From contig NZ_JAGYPG010000003.1 in assembly GCF_018343625.1 (NCBI RefSeq), positions 374,993 to 438,992 on the forward strand: 64,000 bases of DNA. The letters run 5' to 3'. A program made the translations under genes and the position numbers. The notes beneath the pieces were generated by a model that was given only the letters and a program-made list of their open reading frames with translations, did not search any database and was not told the origin of the DNA. Numbering within the stretch: the stretch's first letter is position 1; every line of letters starts with the position of its first letter. This DNA is from Lederbergia citri. GTDB lineage: Bacteria; Bacillota; Bacilli; Bacillales; Bacillaceae_C. Shown one piece after another: positions 25,402 through 33,624 of this stretch.

Positions 25402-26421
25402 TTAAATAATAAAAAATACTAATATCGATAAAGCCAATGACGTAATAAGCATAGCAATTAAAGGTTTTAAGGCTTTTGTTTTTAAATCACCAAGACTAAC
25501 GTTTAGTCCAAGTCCGACCATGGCAGCTGTCAGTAGCCAACTGGTGACCGATGTAACGAAGCTTTTTACTTCTTCTGGATATGGAATAGCATGTCCTAAA
25601 ACGTAGCTTCCAATCACACTCATGATGATAAAGCCGATTAAAAACCAAGGAAATTCAATTTTTGCCGCAGTGTTATCACCCGCAGATTTTCTTTTCATCC
25701 AATACATAAAAACAAAGCAAAGGGGAATAAGGAGGAATACACGTCCCAATTTTGCTAGCAACCCTATCGCCAAAGCATCTTCACCACCAACATCAGCTGC
25801 AAGGATAACTTGAGCGATTTCATGAAGACTCATTCCCGACCATATACCAAATTCCACATCTGTAAGAGGGAGGATTGGGCGTAAAAGTGTATAAGCGATT
25901 GCGAAAACGGTACCTACTAGCGCTATGATTCCCACACTAATGGCAGTGTCTTCATCTTTTGATTTAATAATGGGTGCAACGGCTGCAATTGCTGCTGCTC
26001 CACAAACACCTGTACCAACACCAAGCAATAATGAAATAGTTGGATTTGCTTTTAAACGCTTGGCGATCCAAACAGTGACTAATATTGCGAAAATAATAAC
26101 CCCTACATCTTTAGCGAGTAGACCAAGTCCATCTTGGAGAACGACTGCAATATTCAATTTAAGCCCATATAAAATAATGGCAGCTCTTAACAATCTTTTA
26201 GATGAAAAAGCAATTCCAGGGCGAATTGCTTCTGGGTAACCAAAAAATTGCCGAAATATAATGGCGATAATAATAGCACAGGCAAGTTGTCCAACAATAT
26301 TTAATCCTGGTACCTTTGCTAGCCAAAAGCCCAGAAATGCAATCAAAAAAGTAAAGGCAATTCCACCCGCCATTGGAATGCCAGCTGATTGTGGTTTTTT
26401 CCTTTCTAGTTGTTTTTCCAT
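25402..26421 (-). CDS. YeiH family (UPF0324) putative sulfate exporter
   Basis: 339-residue membrane protein with about ten helices. Family hallmarks are IRPGIAFSSKRLLRAAIILYGLKL, GVGTGVCGAAAIAAVAP near residue 135 and WSGMSLHEIAQVI near 195. Members are annotated as putative sulfate or sulfite/taurine-linked exporters, but the transported substrate has not been well established. Divergent LysR regulator 115 bp away, an arrangement seen for yeiH/yeiE in E. coli. Start ATG at 26421 has TTTTGGAGG before it. Confidence 0.85.
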   Translation of the reverse strand: MEKQLERKKPQSAGIPMAGGIAFTFLIAFLGFWLAKVPGLNIVGQLACAIIIAIIFRQFFGYPEAIRPGIAFSSKRLLRAAIILYGLKLNIAVVLQDGLGLLAKDVGVIIFAILVTVWIAKRLKANPTISLLLGVGTGVCGAAAIAAVAPIIKSKDEDTAISVGIIALVGTVFAIAYTLLRPILPLTDVEFGIWSGMSLHEIAQVILAADVGGEDALAIGLLAKLGRVFLLIPLCFVFMYWMKRKSAGDNTAAKIEFPWFLIGFIIMSVIGSYVLGHAIPYPEEVKSFVTSVTSWLLTAAMVGLGLNVSLGDLKTKALKPLIAMLITSLALSILVFFII

Positions 26422-26461
26422 AAAACGACCTCCAAAAATAATGTCCTATTACAGAATAATA

Positions 26462-26519
26462 CTTATTATCGTATAAGGAAAATAAATCATTATAATAGTT
26501 ACAATAAGTAAACACTTAT
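26462..26519. promoter_or_regulatory. Palindromes in the YeiH/LysR divergent region
   Basis: Two palindromes: CTTAT-TATCGT-ATAAG (26462-26477), which fits the T-N11-A pattern of LysR regulators, and ATAAGT-AAAC-ACTTAT (26504-26519). They share the ATAAG core and are 42 bp apart, so both are good candidates for the divergent LysR protein. Confidence 0.5.
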
Positions 26520-26536
26520 AGTAGAGGTGATAATAT

Positions 26537-27457
26537 TTGGAACAGCAGTTAGAGGTTTTCATAAAGGTTGCTGAAAAGGAGAGTTTTTCTCGGGCTGCCG
26601 AAGAACTCCATATGACTCAGCCTGCGGTTAGCCAGTATATACAACTTTTTGAGCGTGAAATGGGAACGAAGTTATTAGAACGAAGCAATAAGTATGTCCG
26701 TTTAAATAAAGCGGGTGAAATTGTATATCACCACGCTAAAGAAATTATAGGACTTTATACAAAAATGCAAAGATTAGTTGATGATGTTACCAAAAAAACA
26801 AGCGGTCCCTTATCAATTGGAGCAAGCTACACATTTGGTGAATATGTGTTGCCGCATATCATTGCCCATACACTTGAAAAATATCCGCTTATAAAACCAA
26901 CAATCACAATCGGAAATACAAAAGAAATTGCTGAACTTGTTTCAGGACACCAATTAGACGTCGGAATTATTGAAGGAGGATTACGCAATTCGAAAATAAG
27001 GGTTGAACCATTTTTAAAAGACGAGATGTATGTCGTCGTCTCATCACTTCATCGATTGGCAGCGAAAGGAAAAAAAGAGATAGATGGCTCGGAACTCAAT
27101 GACGAAATTTGGATTGTCCGTGAAAATGGATCTGGCACGAGAGAAGCAACGGAGGAAGTCTTTCAATTACTTGGGATCACTCCTGGCATCTTGGAATTCG
27201 GAAGCAATCAACTCATTAAAGAATCTGTTGAGGCGGGGTTAGGAGTAAGTCTGCTTTCACAATGGGCGATTCGAAAAGAAGTGGAGTTAGGGAAGTTAGA
27301 AATTTTAAAGGTTAAAAATCTTCCTTTTATACGACAGTTTTCCATCATTGTTCAAACGCCTTTCCATACAAAAGCGATGGATAGCTTTCTACATTTATTG
27401 AGGGCAGATGATCTTCTCTACAACATTGGAAAAAGTCCTCAACATTTTCAATTATAA
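26537..27457 (+). CDS. LysR family transcriptional regulator
   Basis: 306 residues. N-terminal winged helix (EVFIKVAEKESFSRAAEELHMTQPAVSQYI), then a substrate-binding domain (SIGASYTFGEYVLPHI, ELVSGHQLDVGIIEGG, GLGVSLLSQWAI). Starts at TTG 26537 with AGAGGTGA before it. Likely controls the divergent YeiH-family transporter; by analogy with CysL/YeiE-type regulators the effector may be a sulfur compound, but that is inference. Confidence 0.85.
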   Translation: MEQQLEVFIKVAEKESFSRAAEELHMTQPAVSQYIQLFEREMGTKLLERSNKYVRLNKAGEIVYHHAKEIIGLYTKMQRLVDDVTKKTSGPLSIGASYTFGEYVLPHIIAHTLEKYPLIKPTITIGNTKEIAELVSGHQLDVGIIEGGLRNSKIRVEPFLKDEMYVVVSSLHRLAAKGKKEIDGSELNDEIWIVRENGSGTREATEEVFQLLGITPGILEFGSNQLIKESVEAGLGVSLLSQWAIRKEVELGKLEILKVKNLPFIRQFSIIVQTPFHTKAMDSFLHLLRADDLLYNIGKSPQHFQL

Positions 27458-27539
27458 GCAAGATTTATTGTTGTCATATAGGTGTTTGTAGCGGAAATCG
27501 GCACCCAAAATTAGGGAATATAAAAATTGAAAAAAAGTA

Positions 27540-27631
27540 TTGAAGTATCTACATATTTAGGTATAATAATGTGAGGTTAAAAGTAAACTTAAAGTTTTAT
27601 AATACTAAACTTTATTTACTTATAGTTTACT
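27540..27631 (+). promoter_or_regulatory. Promoter and nested operators of the pot operon regulator
   Basis: A promoter TTGAAG (27540-27545), 16 bases, TATAAT (27562-27567). Downstream are two nested inverted repeats: AGTAAACT (27582-27589) with AGTTTACT (27624-27631), and inside it TAAAGTTT (27590-27597) with AAACTTTA (27607-27614). The placement right before the XRE-cupin gene suggests autoregulation. Confidence 0.5.
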
Positions 27632-27659
27632 AATATTAAACACGATTGAGGTCATATTG

Positions 27660-28202
27660 ATGCTGATCGGAAACAAAATTAAGAATTTACGATTGAAGAA
27701 AGGGCTGACGCAAGAGGAATTAGGGGAACGGACTGATTTGAGCAAGGGGTATATATCACAATTAGAAAGAGATTTAAGCTCACCTTCAATCGATACTTTC
27801 TTTAACATACTTGAGGTGCTTGGCTGCACTCCAAAGCAATTTTTTGATGAAGAAGAGCGAGAACAAAAAGTAGTGTACAGGGAAGAAGATCAAACTGAAT
27901 ACAAAGATGATGAAAAGGGTTATGAAATAACATGGTTAGTTCCAGAATCGAATGAAATGGAAATGGAACCAATCTGGCTCACGTTAGAAGAAAATGGCGA
28001 ATTTAAGCAATTCGAACCTTCGCTTTCGGAAACTTTTGCTTACGTACTAAAAGGTCACATTATGATTCAATTAGGGAAACATACGTATTATGCGAAAGCC
28101 GGTGAATCCATTTATTTTCATGCATCCCATCAACATCAAGTAAGCAACGTGCATAATGGGATCTCGGAACTGATATTAGTTGCGACAGAATCATACTTAT
28201 AA
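27660..28202 (+). CDS. XRE-cupin transcriptional regulator, PuuR-like
   Basis: 180 residues. Helix-turn-helix at 5-60 (IKNLRLKKGLTQEELGERT, then DLSKGYISQLERD) and a C-terminal cupin domain (YVLKGHIMIQLGKHTYYAKA, DSIYFHAS-type sheet). This layout is that of PuuR and related repressors which sense polyamines or other small ligands. It is followed by potABCD with a 39-bp gap, so probably regulates polyamine uptake. ATG at 27660 chosen because TTGAGG is 8 bases before it. Confidence 0.85.
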   Translation: MLIGNKIKNLRLKKGLTQEELGERTDLSKGYISQLERDLSSPSIDTFFNILEVLGCTPKQFFDEEEREQKVVYREEDQTEYKDDEKGYEITWLVPESNEMEMEPIWLTLEENGEFKQFEPSLSETFAYVLKGHIMIQLGKHTYYAKAGESIYFHASHQHQVSNVHNGISELILVATESYL

Positions 28203-28241
28203 GCTTGTCGCAATCATACTGCGATAAATGGAGGGACAACA

Positions 28242-29345
28242 ATGATGGAAAAAACGATTATTCGTTTTGAAAATGTATCAAAACAATATGATGATGAATT
28301 AGTTTTAGATGATGTAAGCTTTGAAATTGAGCGCGGAAAATTTTATACCCTTCTTGGTCCCTCTGGCTGTGGGAAAACAACGATCCTCCGATTGATTGCC
28401 GGGTTCATGGAGCCTTCAAAGGGAGCAATCTATTTTAATGGAAAAAAAGTCAATAAAATCCCGGCAAACGAACGCCAGGTAAATACGGTATTTCAAGATT
28501 ATGCTCTATTTCCGCATTTAAATGTTTTCGAGAACGTAGCATTTGGTTTGCGGATTAAGAAAAAGAAAAAAACTGAAATCGAACAAAAGGTTAAAGAGGC
28601 ACTGAAATTCGTTAACTTGGCTGGCTATGAAAATCGAGAAATCAATGAGATGTCAGGTGGACAACGTCAACGTGTTGCAATTGCACGAGCGATAGTGAAC
28701 GAACCTGAAGTGATATTGCTTGACGAGCCCTTATCCGCTCTTGATTTAAAACTAAGAACTGAAATGCAATACGAGCTTCGCGAATTGCAGCAAAGACTAG
28801 GCATCACTTTTATTTTTGTTACGCATGACCAGGAAGAAGCACTAGCAATGTCTGATGAAATTTTTGTCATCAATAAAGGCAAAATTCAACAAAGCGGAAC
28901 TCCTATCGATATTTACGATGAACCAATCAACCGTTTTGTTGCAGATTTCATCGGCGAATCTAATATAATCCCTGGGAAAATGATTAAAGATTTCCTTGTT
29001 GAGTTTAACGGAAAACATTACGAATGTGTCGACCAAGGCTTTAATCCAAATGAGTCAGTTGAAATTGTTATTAGGCCAGAAGATATGGAGATTACAGCGA
29101 GAGACAAAGAAAATCTGCATGTTAGGGTAGATTCACAGTTGTTCCGTGGTGTTCACTACGAAATATGCTGCTATGACGAAGCCGGAAATGAGTGGCTCGT
29201 CCATTCCACTAAGAAAGCAGAAGCTGGAGATGAAGTAGGACTTCGTTTTGATCCGGAAGCCATTCATGTCATGCGTTTTGGAGAAACAGAAGAAGAATTT
29301 GATAAACGCTTGGAAGCTTATGATGAGGTAAGCCATGCAAAATAA
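28242..29345 (+). CDS. potA: Spermidine/putrescine ABC transporter ATP-binding protein
   Basis: 367 residues. Walker A GPSGCGKTTILR near 42, signature MSGGQRQRVAIARA, Walker B VILLDEPLSALDLK and switch His in FVTHDQEEA. The C-terminal third (about 240-367) is the regulatory TOBE domain with EIVIRPEDMEI. Energises polyamine import with PotB, PotC and PotD encoded downstream. The stop overlaps the potB start by 11 bp. Confidence 0.93.
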   Translation: MMEKTIIRFENVSKQYDDELVLDDVSFEIERGKFYTLLGPSGCGKTTILRLIAGFMEPSKGAIYFNGKKVNKIPANERQVNTVFQDYALFPHLNVFENVAFGLRIKKKKKTEIEQKVKEALKFVNLAGYENREINEMSGGQRQRVAIARAIVNEPEVILLDEPLSALDLKLRTEMQYELRELQQRLGITFIFVTHDQEEALAMSDEIFVINKGKIQQSGTPIDIYDEPINRFVADFIGESNIIPGKMIKDFLVEFNGKHYECVDQGFNPNESVEIVIRPEDMEITARDKENLHVRVDSQLFRGVHYEICCYDEAGNEWLVHSTKKAEAGDEVGLRFDPEAIHVMRFGETEEEFDKRLEAYDEVSHAK

Positions 29346-30141
29346 AATGCGTAATATTTATCTCATTCCTTATGTTTTATGGATTGCATTATTCGTTGTA
29401 GCACCTATATTACTTGTCTTTTATTATTCATTTTTTGATATTGAAGGTAATTTTACAGTTGCGAATTACCAAAAGTTCTTTACACCTGTTTATTTAAGAA
29501 TGACACTAAGTTCTTTTTGGTATGCCTTCTTAATTACAGCTTTTTCATTATTAGTTGCTTATCCTACAGCGTATTTTCTTACAAGGGCAAAGCATAGACA
29601 GCTCTGGCTTTTATTGATCATTTTGCCTTCTTGGATCAATTTACTTTTAAAAGCGTATGCCTTCCTTGGAATTTTCGGAGCATACGGACCTGCTAATATG
29701 TTTTTAGAAGCAATTGGAATCGGATCGAAACAAATATTATTTACGGACTTCAGTTTTATCTTTGTTTCCGTTTATATTTTCATTCCATTTATGATTCTTC
29801 CGGTTTACAATTCGCTTGAAAAAATGAATAAATCTCTAGTCGATGCAGCAAGTGATCTCGGAGCTTCTACGTGGACTACTTTTAGACGTGTCATTTTTCC
29901 ACTTACACTAGACGGGGTTAAATCTGGTTGTCAGGCAGTTTTTATTCCGGCTCTTTCCTTGTTTATGATTACAAGGCTAATATCCGGAAACCGTGTTATT
30001 ACGCTCGGTACAGCGATTGAGCAACATTTCCTTGTTACTCAAGATTGGGGAATGGGAGCGACGATTGCAGTATTCTTAATTATTGCAATGGCCATTATCA
30101 TGATTTTAACCGGCAATAGAAAACGGGGTGATCTCATATGA
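29335..30141 (+). CDS. potB: Spermidine/putrescine ABC permease PotB
   Basis: 268 residues, six helices. The coupling loop has EKMNKSLVDAASDLGASTW, the EAA motif of binding-protein-dependent permeases. Overlaps potA by 11 bp and potC by 4 bp, so translation is coupled through the operon. Confidence 0.92.
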   Translation: MQNKMRNIYLIPYVLWIALFVVAPILLVFYYSFFDIEGNFTVANYQKFFTPVYLRMTLSSFWYAFLITAFSLLVAYPTAYFLTRAKHRQLWLLLIILPSWINLLLKAYAFLGIFGAYGPANMFLEAIGIGSKQILFTDFSFIFVSVYIFIPFMILPVYNSLEKMNKSLVDAASDLGASTWTTFRRVIFPLTLDGVKSGCQAVFIPALSLFMITRLISGNRVITLGTAIEQHFLVTQDWGMGATIAVFLIIAMAIIMILTGNRKRGDLI

Positions 30142-30944
30142 ATAGGAAAAGCAAATTTGCGAGTATTTACCTAATCATTGTTTTTTTCATTTTGTATGCC
30201 CCGATACTTTATTTAATGTATTATTCGTTTAATAGTGGCGGAACAATGCGGAATTTTGAAGGCTTTACACTTGAATGGTATTCGGAAGTTTTCCAAGATA
30301 CAAGGCTTATTATCATTGCCCTGAATACACTAATTATTGCCTTGCTTTCGGCAGCAATATCTACCATTCTTGGTGTAATAGGAGCACTTGCGATTACGTA
30401 TGTAAAAAGACTAAGATATAAAAACACTTTGCAAACCTTGAACAACGTCTTAATCGTTAGCCCTGACGTAATTATTGGGGCATCATTCTTAATCATGTTT
30501 ACAATCATTGGAATTAAGCTTGGCTTTACTTCTGTTTTATTATCACATATTGCATTCAGCGTTCCGATTGTTGTCATTATGGTATTGCCTAAGCTTCAGG
30601 AAATGCGTTCTTCCTTAATTGACGCTGCACGAGATCTCGGTGCGACAAATTGGGATATACTTTCAAAAGTTATTCTCCCATATATTACACCGGGAATTTT
30701 TGCTGGTTTTTTTATGGCCTTAACCTATTCCCTCGATGATTTTGCCGTTACATTTTTTGTAACTGGAAATGGGTTTTCAACATTGTCTGTTGAAATATAT
30801 TCGCGTGCACGCCAAGGTATTTCACTTGAAATCAACGCCTTATCTACGCTTATCTTTTTAGTGACTCTCGTACTTGTCATTGGATACTATTTTGTTAATC
30901 AGCGAAACGCAAGACCTCAAGCAGCGGGGGTGAGGAAACCGTGA
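30138..30944 (+). CDS. potC: Spermidine/putrescine ABC permease PotC
   Basis: 268 residues, six helices, EAA loop SLIDAARDLGATNWDI. SLDDFAVTFFVTGNGFSTL near residue 205 is typical of PotC. It is the second membrane half of the polyamine importer. Overlaps potD by 4 bp. Confidence 0.92.
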   Translation: MNRKSKFASIYLIIVFFILYAPILYLMYYSFNSGGTMRNFEGFTLEWYSEVFQDTRLIIIALNTLIIALLSAAISTILGVIGALAITYVKRLRYKNTLQTLNNVLIVSPDVIIGASFLIMFTIIGIKLGFTSVLLSHIAFSVPIVVIMVLPKLQEMRSSLIDAARDLGATNWDILSKVILPYITPGIFAGFFMALTYSLDDFAVTFFVTGNGFSTLSVEIYSRARQGISLEINALSTLIFLVTLVLVIGYYFVNQRNARPQAAGVRKP

Positions 30945-32014
30945 GTAAACTAGTCCGCTTATTTTCTCTGATCTTTATCGTTTCTTTTGCCTTAATGTAT
31001 CTGACTTCTAGTATGAATACCTCCCAAGGTTATAAAAGTGGGAATGTTTTGAACGTCTATAATTGGGGAGATTATATTGATCCAGATTTAATTAAAAAGT
31101 TTGAAAAAGAAACAGGAATGAAAGTGATTTACGAAACTTTTGATTCCAATGAAGCAATGATGACAAAAATATCTCAAGGCGGTAATGCTTACGATATTTC
31201 TGTCCCTTCGGAATATGCTATCAGCAAAATGAAAGAAGAAGGTTTGCTTCTACCACTCGATCACAGTAAATTACCAAATCTAAAATATATTGATAAGCGG
31301 TTCATGGATCTGTCTTTTGATCCAAAAAATCAATATTCTATTCCATATTTTTGGGGAACAGTTGGAATTGTGTATAATCCGAAAATGCTTGACGGGAAAA
31401 AAATTACAAGCTGGAATGATCTGTGGGATCCAGATCTAAAAAATCAAATCTTTCTTGTAGATGGTGCCCGTGAGGTAATGGGAATGGGACTGAACAGTTT
31501 ACATTATTCATTAAATGAAACAAACGAAGAACGTCTTTTAGAAGCAAAAAACAAACTAGATAAGCTCACTCCTAATGTTAAGGCGATTATTGGAGATGAG
31601 ATAAAATTACTAATAGCCAATGAGGAAGCCGCAATCGGAGTAACTTGGTCTGGAGAAGCGGCGGACGTATTGAGTGAGAACGAAGACCTTGATTATGTTG
31701 TGCCAGAAGAAGGTTCAAATTTGTGGTTTGACAATATGGTCATTCCGAAATCCGCCCAAAATGTGGAGGGAGCCCATAAATTTATTAATTTCATGCTCGA
31801 TCCCGAAAACGCCGCTCAAAATGCCGAATATATTGGCTATTCAACTCCAAATGCCAAAGCATTAGAATATATGCCAGAAGAAATGACGAGTGACCAACGT
31901 TTTTATCCTTCTCCGGAGTTAACGGAAAGACTTGAAGTATATGATAACTTAGGGAAGAGAATGTTGGCTCATTATAATGATCTATTTTTAGAATTTAAAA
32001 TGTATCGAAAATAA
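30941..32014 (+). CDS. potD: Polyamine-binding protein PotD
   Basis: 357 residues, GTG start in an ATGA-type overlap with potC. After a hydrophobic N terminus (LFSLIFIVSFALMYLTSS) comes the mature domain NVLNVYNWGDYIDPDLIKKFE, typical of PotD/PotF, with SEYAISKMKEEGLL and VTWSGEAADVL lining the ligand cleft. Unlike many Gram-positive binding proteins there is no lipobox Cys, so it may be anchored by an uncleaved helix. Binds spermidine or putrescine outside the cell. Confidence 0.92.
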   Translation: MSKLVRLFSLIFIVSFALMYLTSSMNTSQGYKSGNVLNVYNWGDYIDPDLIKKFEKETGMKVIYETFDSNEAMMTKISQGGNAYDISVPSEYAISKMKEEGLLLPLDHSKLPNLKYIDKRFMDLSFDPKNQYSIPYFWGTVGIVYNPKMLDGKKITSWNDLWDPDLKNQIFLVDGAREVMGMGLNSLHYSLNETNEERLLEAKNKLDKLTPNVKAIIGDEIKLLIANEEAAIGVTWSGEAADVLSENEDLDYVVPEEGSNLWFDNMVIPKSAQNVEGAHKFINFMLDPENAAQNAEYIGYSTPNAKALEYMPEEMTSDQRFYPSPELTERLEVYDNLGKRMLAHYNDLFLEFKMYRK

Positions 32015-32026
32015 CACTTTTTAGTT

Positions 32027-32174
32027 GTCTAGCTCCAGCGCCTATCGACTAGCAAACTTCTTGACCTTCTCCCTACGATAAGTCAACATCGGCTCCTCCC
32101 TCGCCGTGTTTCCTTTATCTCAGTCGAATGCCCCGAAGTTCGTACGTCGATGAGCAAGGCGCTTACGCTTTTCT
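32027..32174 (+). repeat. Dispersed intergenic repeat, copy D
   Basis: GTCTAGCTCCAGCGCC, TATCGACTAGCAAACTTCTTG, CTCCCTACGATAAGTCAACATC, CCGTGTTTCCTTTATCTCAGTC and GTACGTCGATGAGCAAGGCGC, TTACGCTTTTCT. The best-kept full copy in the window. It follows potD directly. Confidence 0.82.
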
Positions 32175-32176
32175 AC

Positions 32177-32204
32177 AGGCTGCCAAAACTATTTTTGGCA
32201 GCCT
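32177..32204. terminator. Terminator of pot operon
   Basis: AGGCTGCCAAAA (32177-32188) with TTTTTGGCAGCCT (32192-32204), 3-4 base loop, then a T-rich tail. Confidence 0.8.
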
Positions 32205-32373
32205 AACCTTCTTTTTGGATTAATAATATTTAGGAGTTATGTAGATAGGACGAAAAAATGCAATGGGTAAAGAAATTATAGGTATGCTTCATAAGATTAA
32301 AGATACATAAATGAGCATAGTTAATTTTAAAAGAACATAATATATCACCATATAGAATAATAAATCCATATTG

Positions 32374-32431
32374 AAAACAGCTATGTAACTTTTTTCTTGT
32401 AAAAGGAAGATGTTATTGTAGCTGTTTTTTT
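32374..32431 (+). terminator. Hairpin with T-run in the pot-ilvE gap
   Basis: AAAACAGCTA (32374-32383) pairs with TAGCTGTTTT (32419-32428), followed by more T. The loop is 35 bases. No gene is seen between 32205 and 32700, so this may end a small RNA or act as a backup terminator. Confidence 0.45.
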
Positions 32432-32546
32432 ATTCTTACCAGTAAAAAAATTCGAAAAATATTCATAAATAGTTCAAATATTTGAAACGTTGGTGCAAAT
32501 ACAATGAAAACGGATACAAAATAAATGGACTTTTTCCAACTAATAA

Positions 32547-32592
32547 AACATTCTGAAAATGTCTTGACCTTTCAGCGATACCGCGGTATCAT
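32547..32592 (+). promoter_or_regulatory. ilvE promoter with CodY-like box and palindrome
   Basis: TTGACC (32564-32569), a 17-base spacer, TATCAT (32587-32592). AACATTCTGAAAATG (32547-32561) matches the CodY consensus AATTTTCWGAAAATT at 12 of 15 positions, just ahead of the -35 box. The 14-bp perfect palindrome GATACCGCGGTATC (32577-32590) covers the spacer and -10 and may be another operator. Confidence 0.65.
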
Positions 32593-32630
32593 TGGAACAA
32601 TTTAATAAATCAAAACAACCTGAAAAAAAC

Positions 32631-32676
32631 AAAAGCGAAAGCGCCTTGCAAGTCGATAGGCGCTGTAGCTAGACGA
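32631..32676 (-). repeat. Dispersed intergenic repeat, mini copy E
   Basis: Only the two ends of the family: read on the minus strand, GTCTAGCTACAGCGCC, TATCGACTTGCAAGGCGCTT, TCGCTTTT. It folds into a hairpin with AGCGCC/GGCGCT arms and lies in the ilvE 5' untranslated region. Confidence 0.7.
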
Positions 32677-32704
32677 AAAATTCTACAGAGAGGGGCGAAT
32701 AGCG

Positions 32705-33604
32705 ATGAGTGAACAATTGATCTTCCTTGACGGCAAATTTGTAAAAAAAGAAGAAGCCGTTGTGTCAGTGTATGATCATGGATTTCTCTACGGAGATGGA
32801 ATCTTCGAAGGAATTCGTGCATATTCTGGGAATGTGTTTCGCTTAGACGAGCATTTAACAAGGCTTTATGACTCGGCGAAATCAATTATGTTAACCATTC
32901 CATACACGAAAGAGGAGATGGCTCATATTGTTGCTGAAACACTCCGCAAAAACAAATTAACAGATGGATACGTTCGCCTCGTTGTATCACGTGGAGTAGG
33001 GGATTTAGGTTTAAGCCCGTATTCATGCGAAAAAGCAACAGTGCTTGTCATTGCTGAGCCGTTACGTATTTATCCAAAGGAATTATACGAAACTGGACTT
33101 GATATTATAACAGTAGCGACGAGACGGAATCGTTCAGATGTTTTAAATCCGATGGTTAAATCATTAAACTATTTAAATAATGTTCTTGTTAAAATAGAAG
33201 CAACTCTCGCTGGAGTGCCAGAAGCACTAATGCTCAATGATCAAGGCTATGTAGCAGAAGGTTCAGCGGATAATATTTTTATAGTAAGAGATAAGAAATT
33301 AATAACCCCTCCTGGGCACGTTGGTGCACTAGTCGGTATTACTAGAAACGCTATTATTGATATCGCTCGTGCTAAGGGTTATGAAGTGGAAGAAGCTATT
33401 TATACACGCCACGATGTATATACAGCTGATGAAGTCTTTTTAACTGGAACTGCTGCGGAAGTCATTGCAGTTAAAAAAGTTGATGGACGGATTATCGGCG
33501 ATGGAAAGCCAGGACCAATTACGAATGAATTGCTTGAAAGCTTTCGTGAACTGACACTCACAGACGGATATAAATTATATGATGAATTGCATGTAGCTAA
33601 TTAA
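32705..33604 (+). CDS. ilvE: Branched-chain amino acid aminotransferase
   Basis: 299 residues, fold type IV PLP enzyme making Ile, Leu and Val from their keto acids. Schiff-base Lys152 in NPMVKSLNYLNN; other motifs YDHGFLYGDGIFEGIRAY, EGSADNIFIV and FLTGTAAEV. GAGAGGGG before the ATG. First gene of the ilv-leu cluster; ilvD starts 20 bp later. Confidence 0.95.
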   Translation: MSEQLIFLDGKFVKKEEAVVSVYDHGFLYGDGIFEGIRAYSGNVFRLDEHLTRLYDSAKSIMLTIPYTKEEMAHIVAETLRKNKLTDGYVRLVVSRGVGDLGLSPYSCEKATVLVIAEPLRIYPKELYETGLDIITVATRRNRSDVLNPMVKSLNYLNNVLVKIEATLAGVPEALMLNDQGYVAEGSADNIFIVRDKKLITPPGHVGALVGITRNAIIDIARAKGYEVEEAIYTRHDVYTADEVFLTGTAAEVIAVKKVDGRIIGDGKPGPITNELLESFRELTLTDGYKLYDELHVAN

Positions 33605-33624
33605 GAAATTAGGAGATGTCATAA

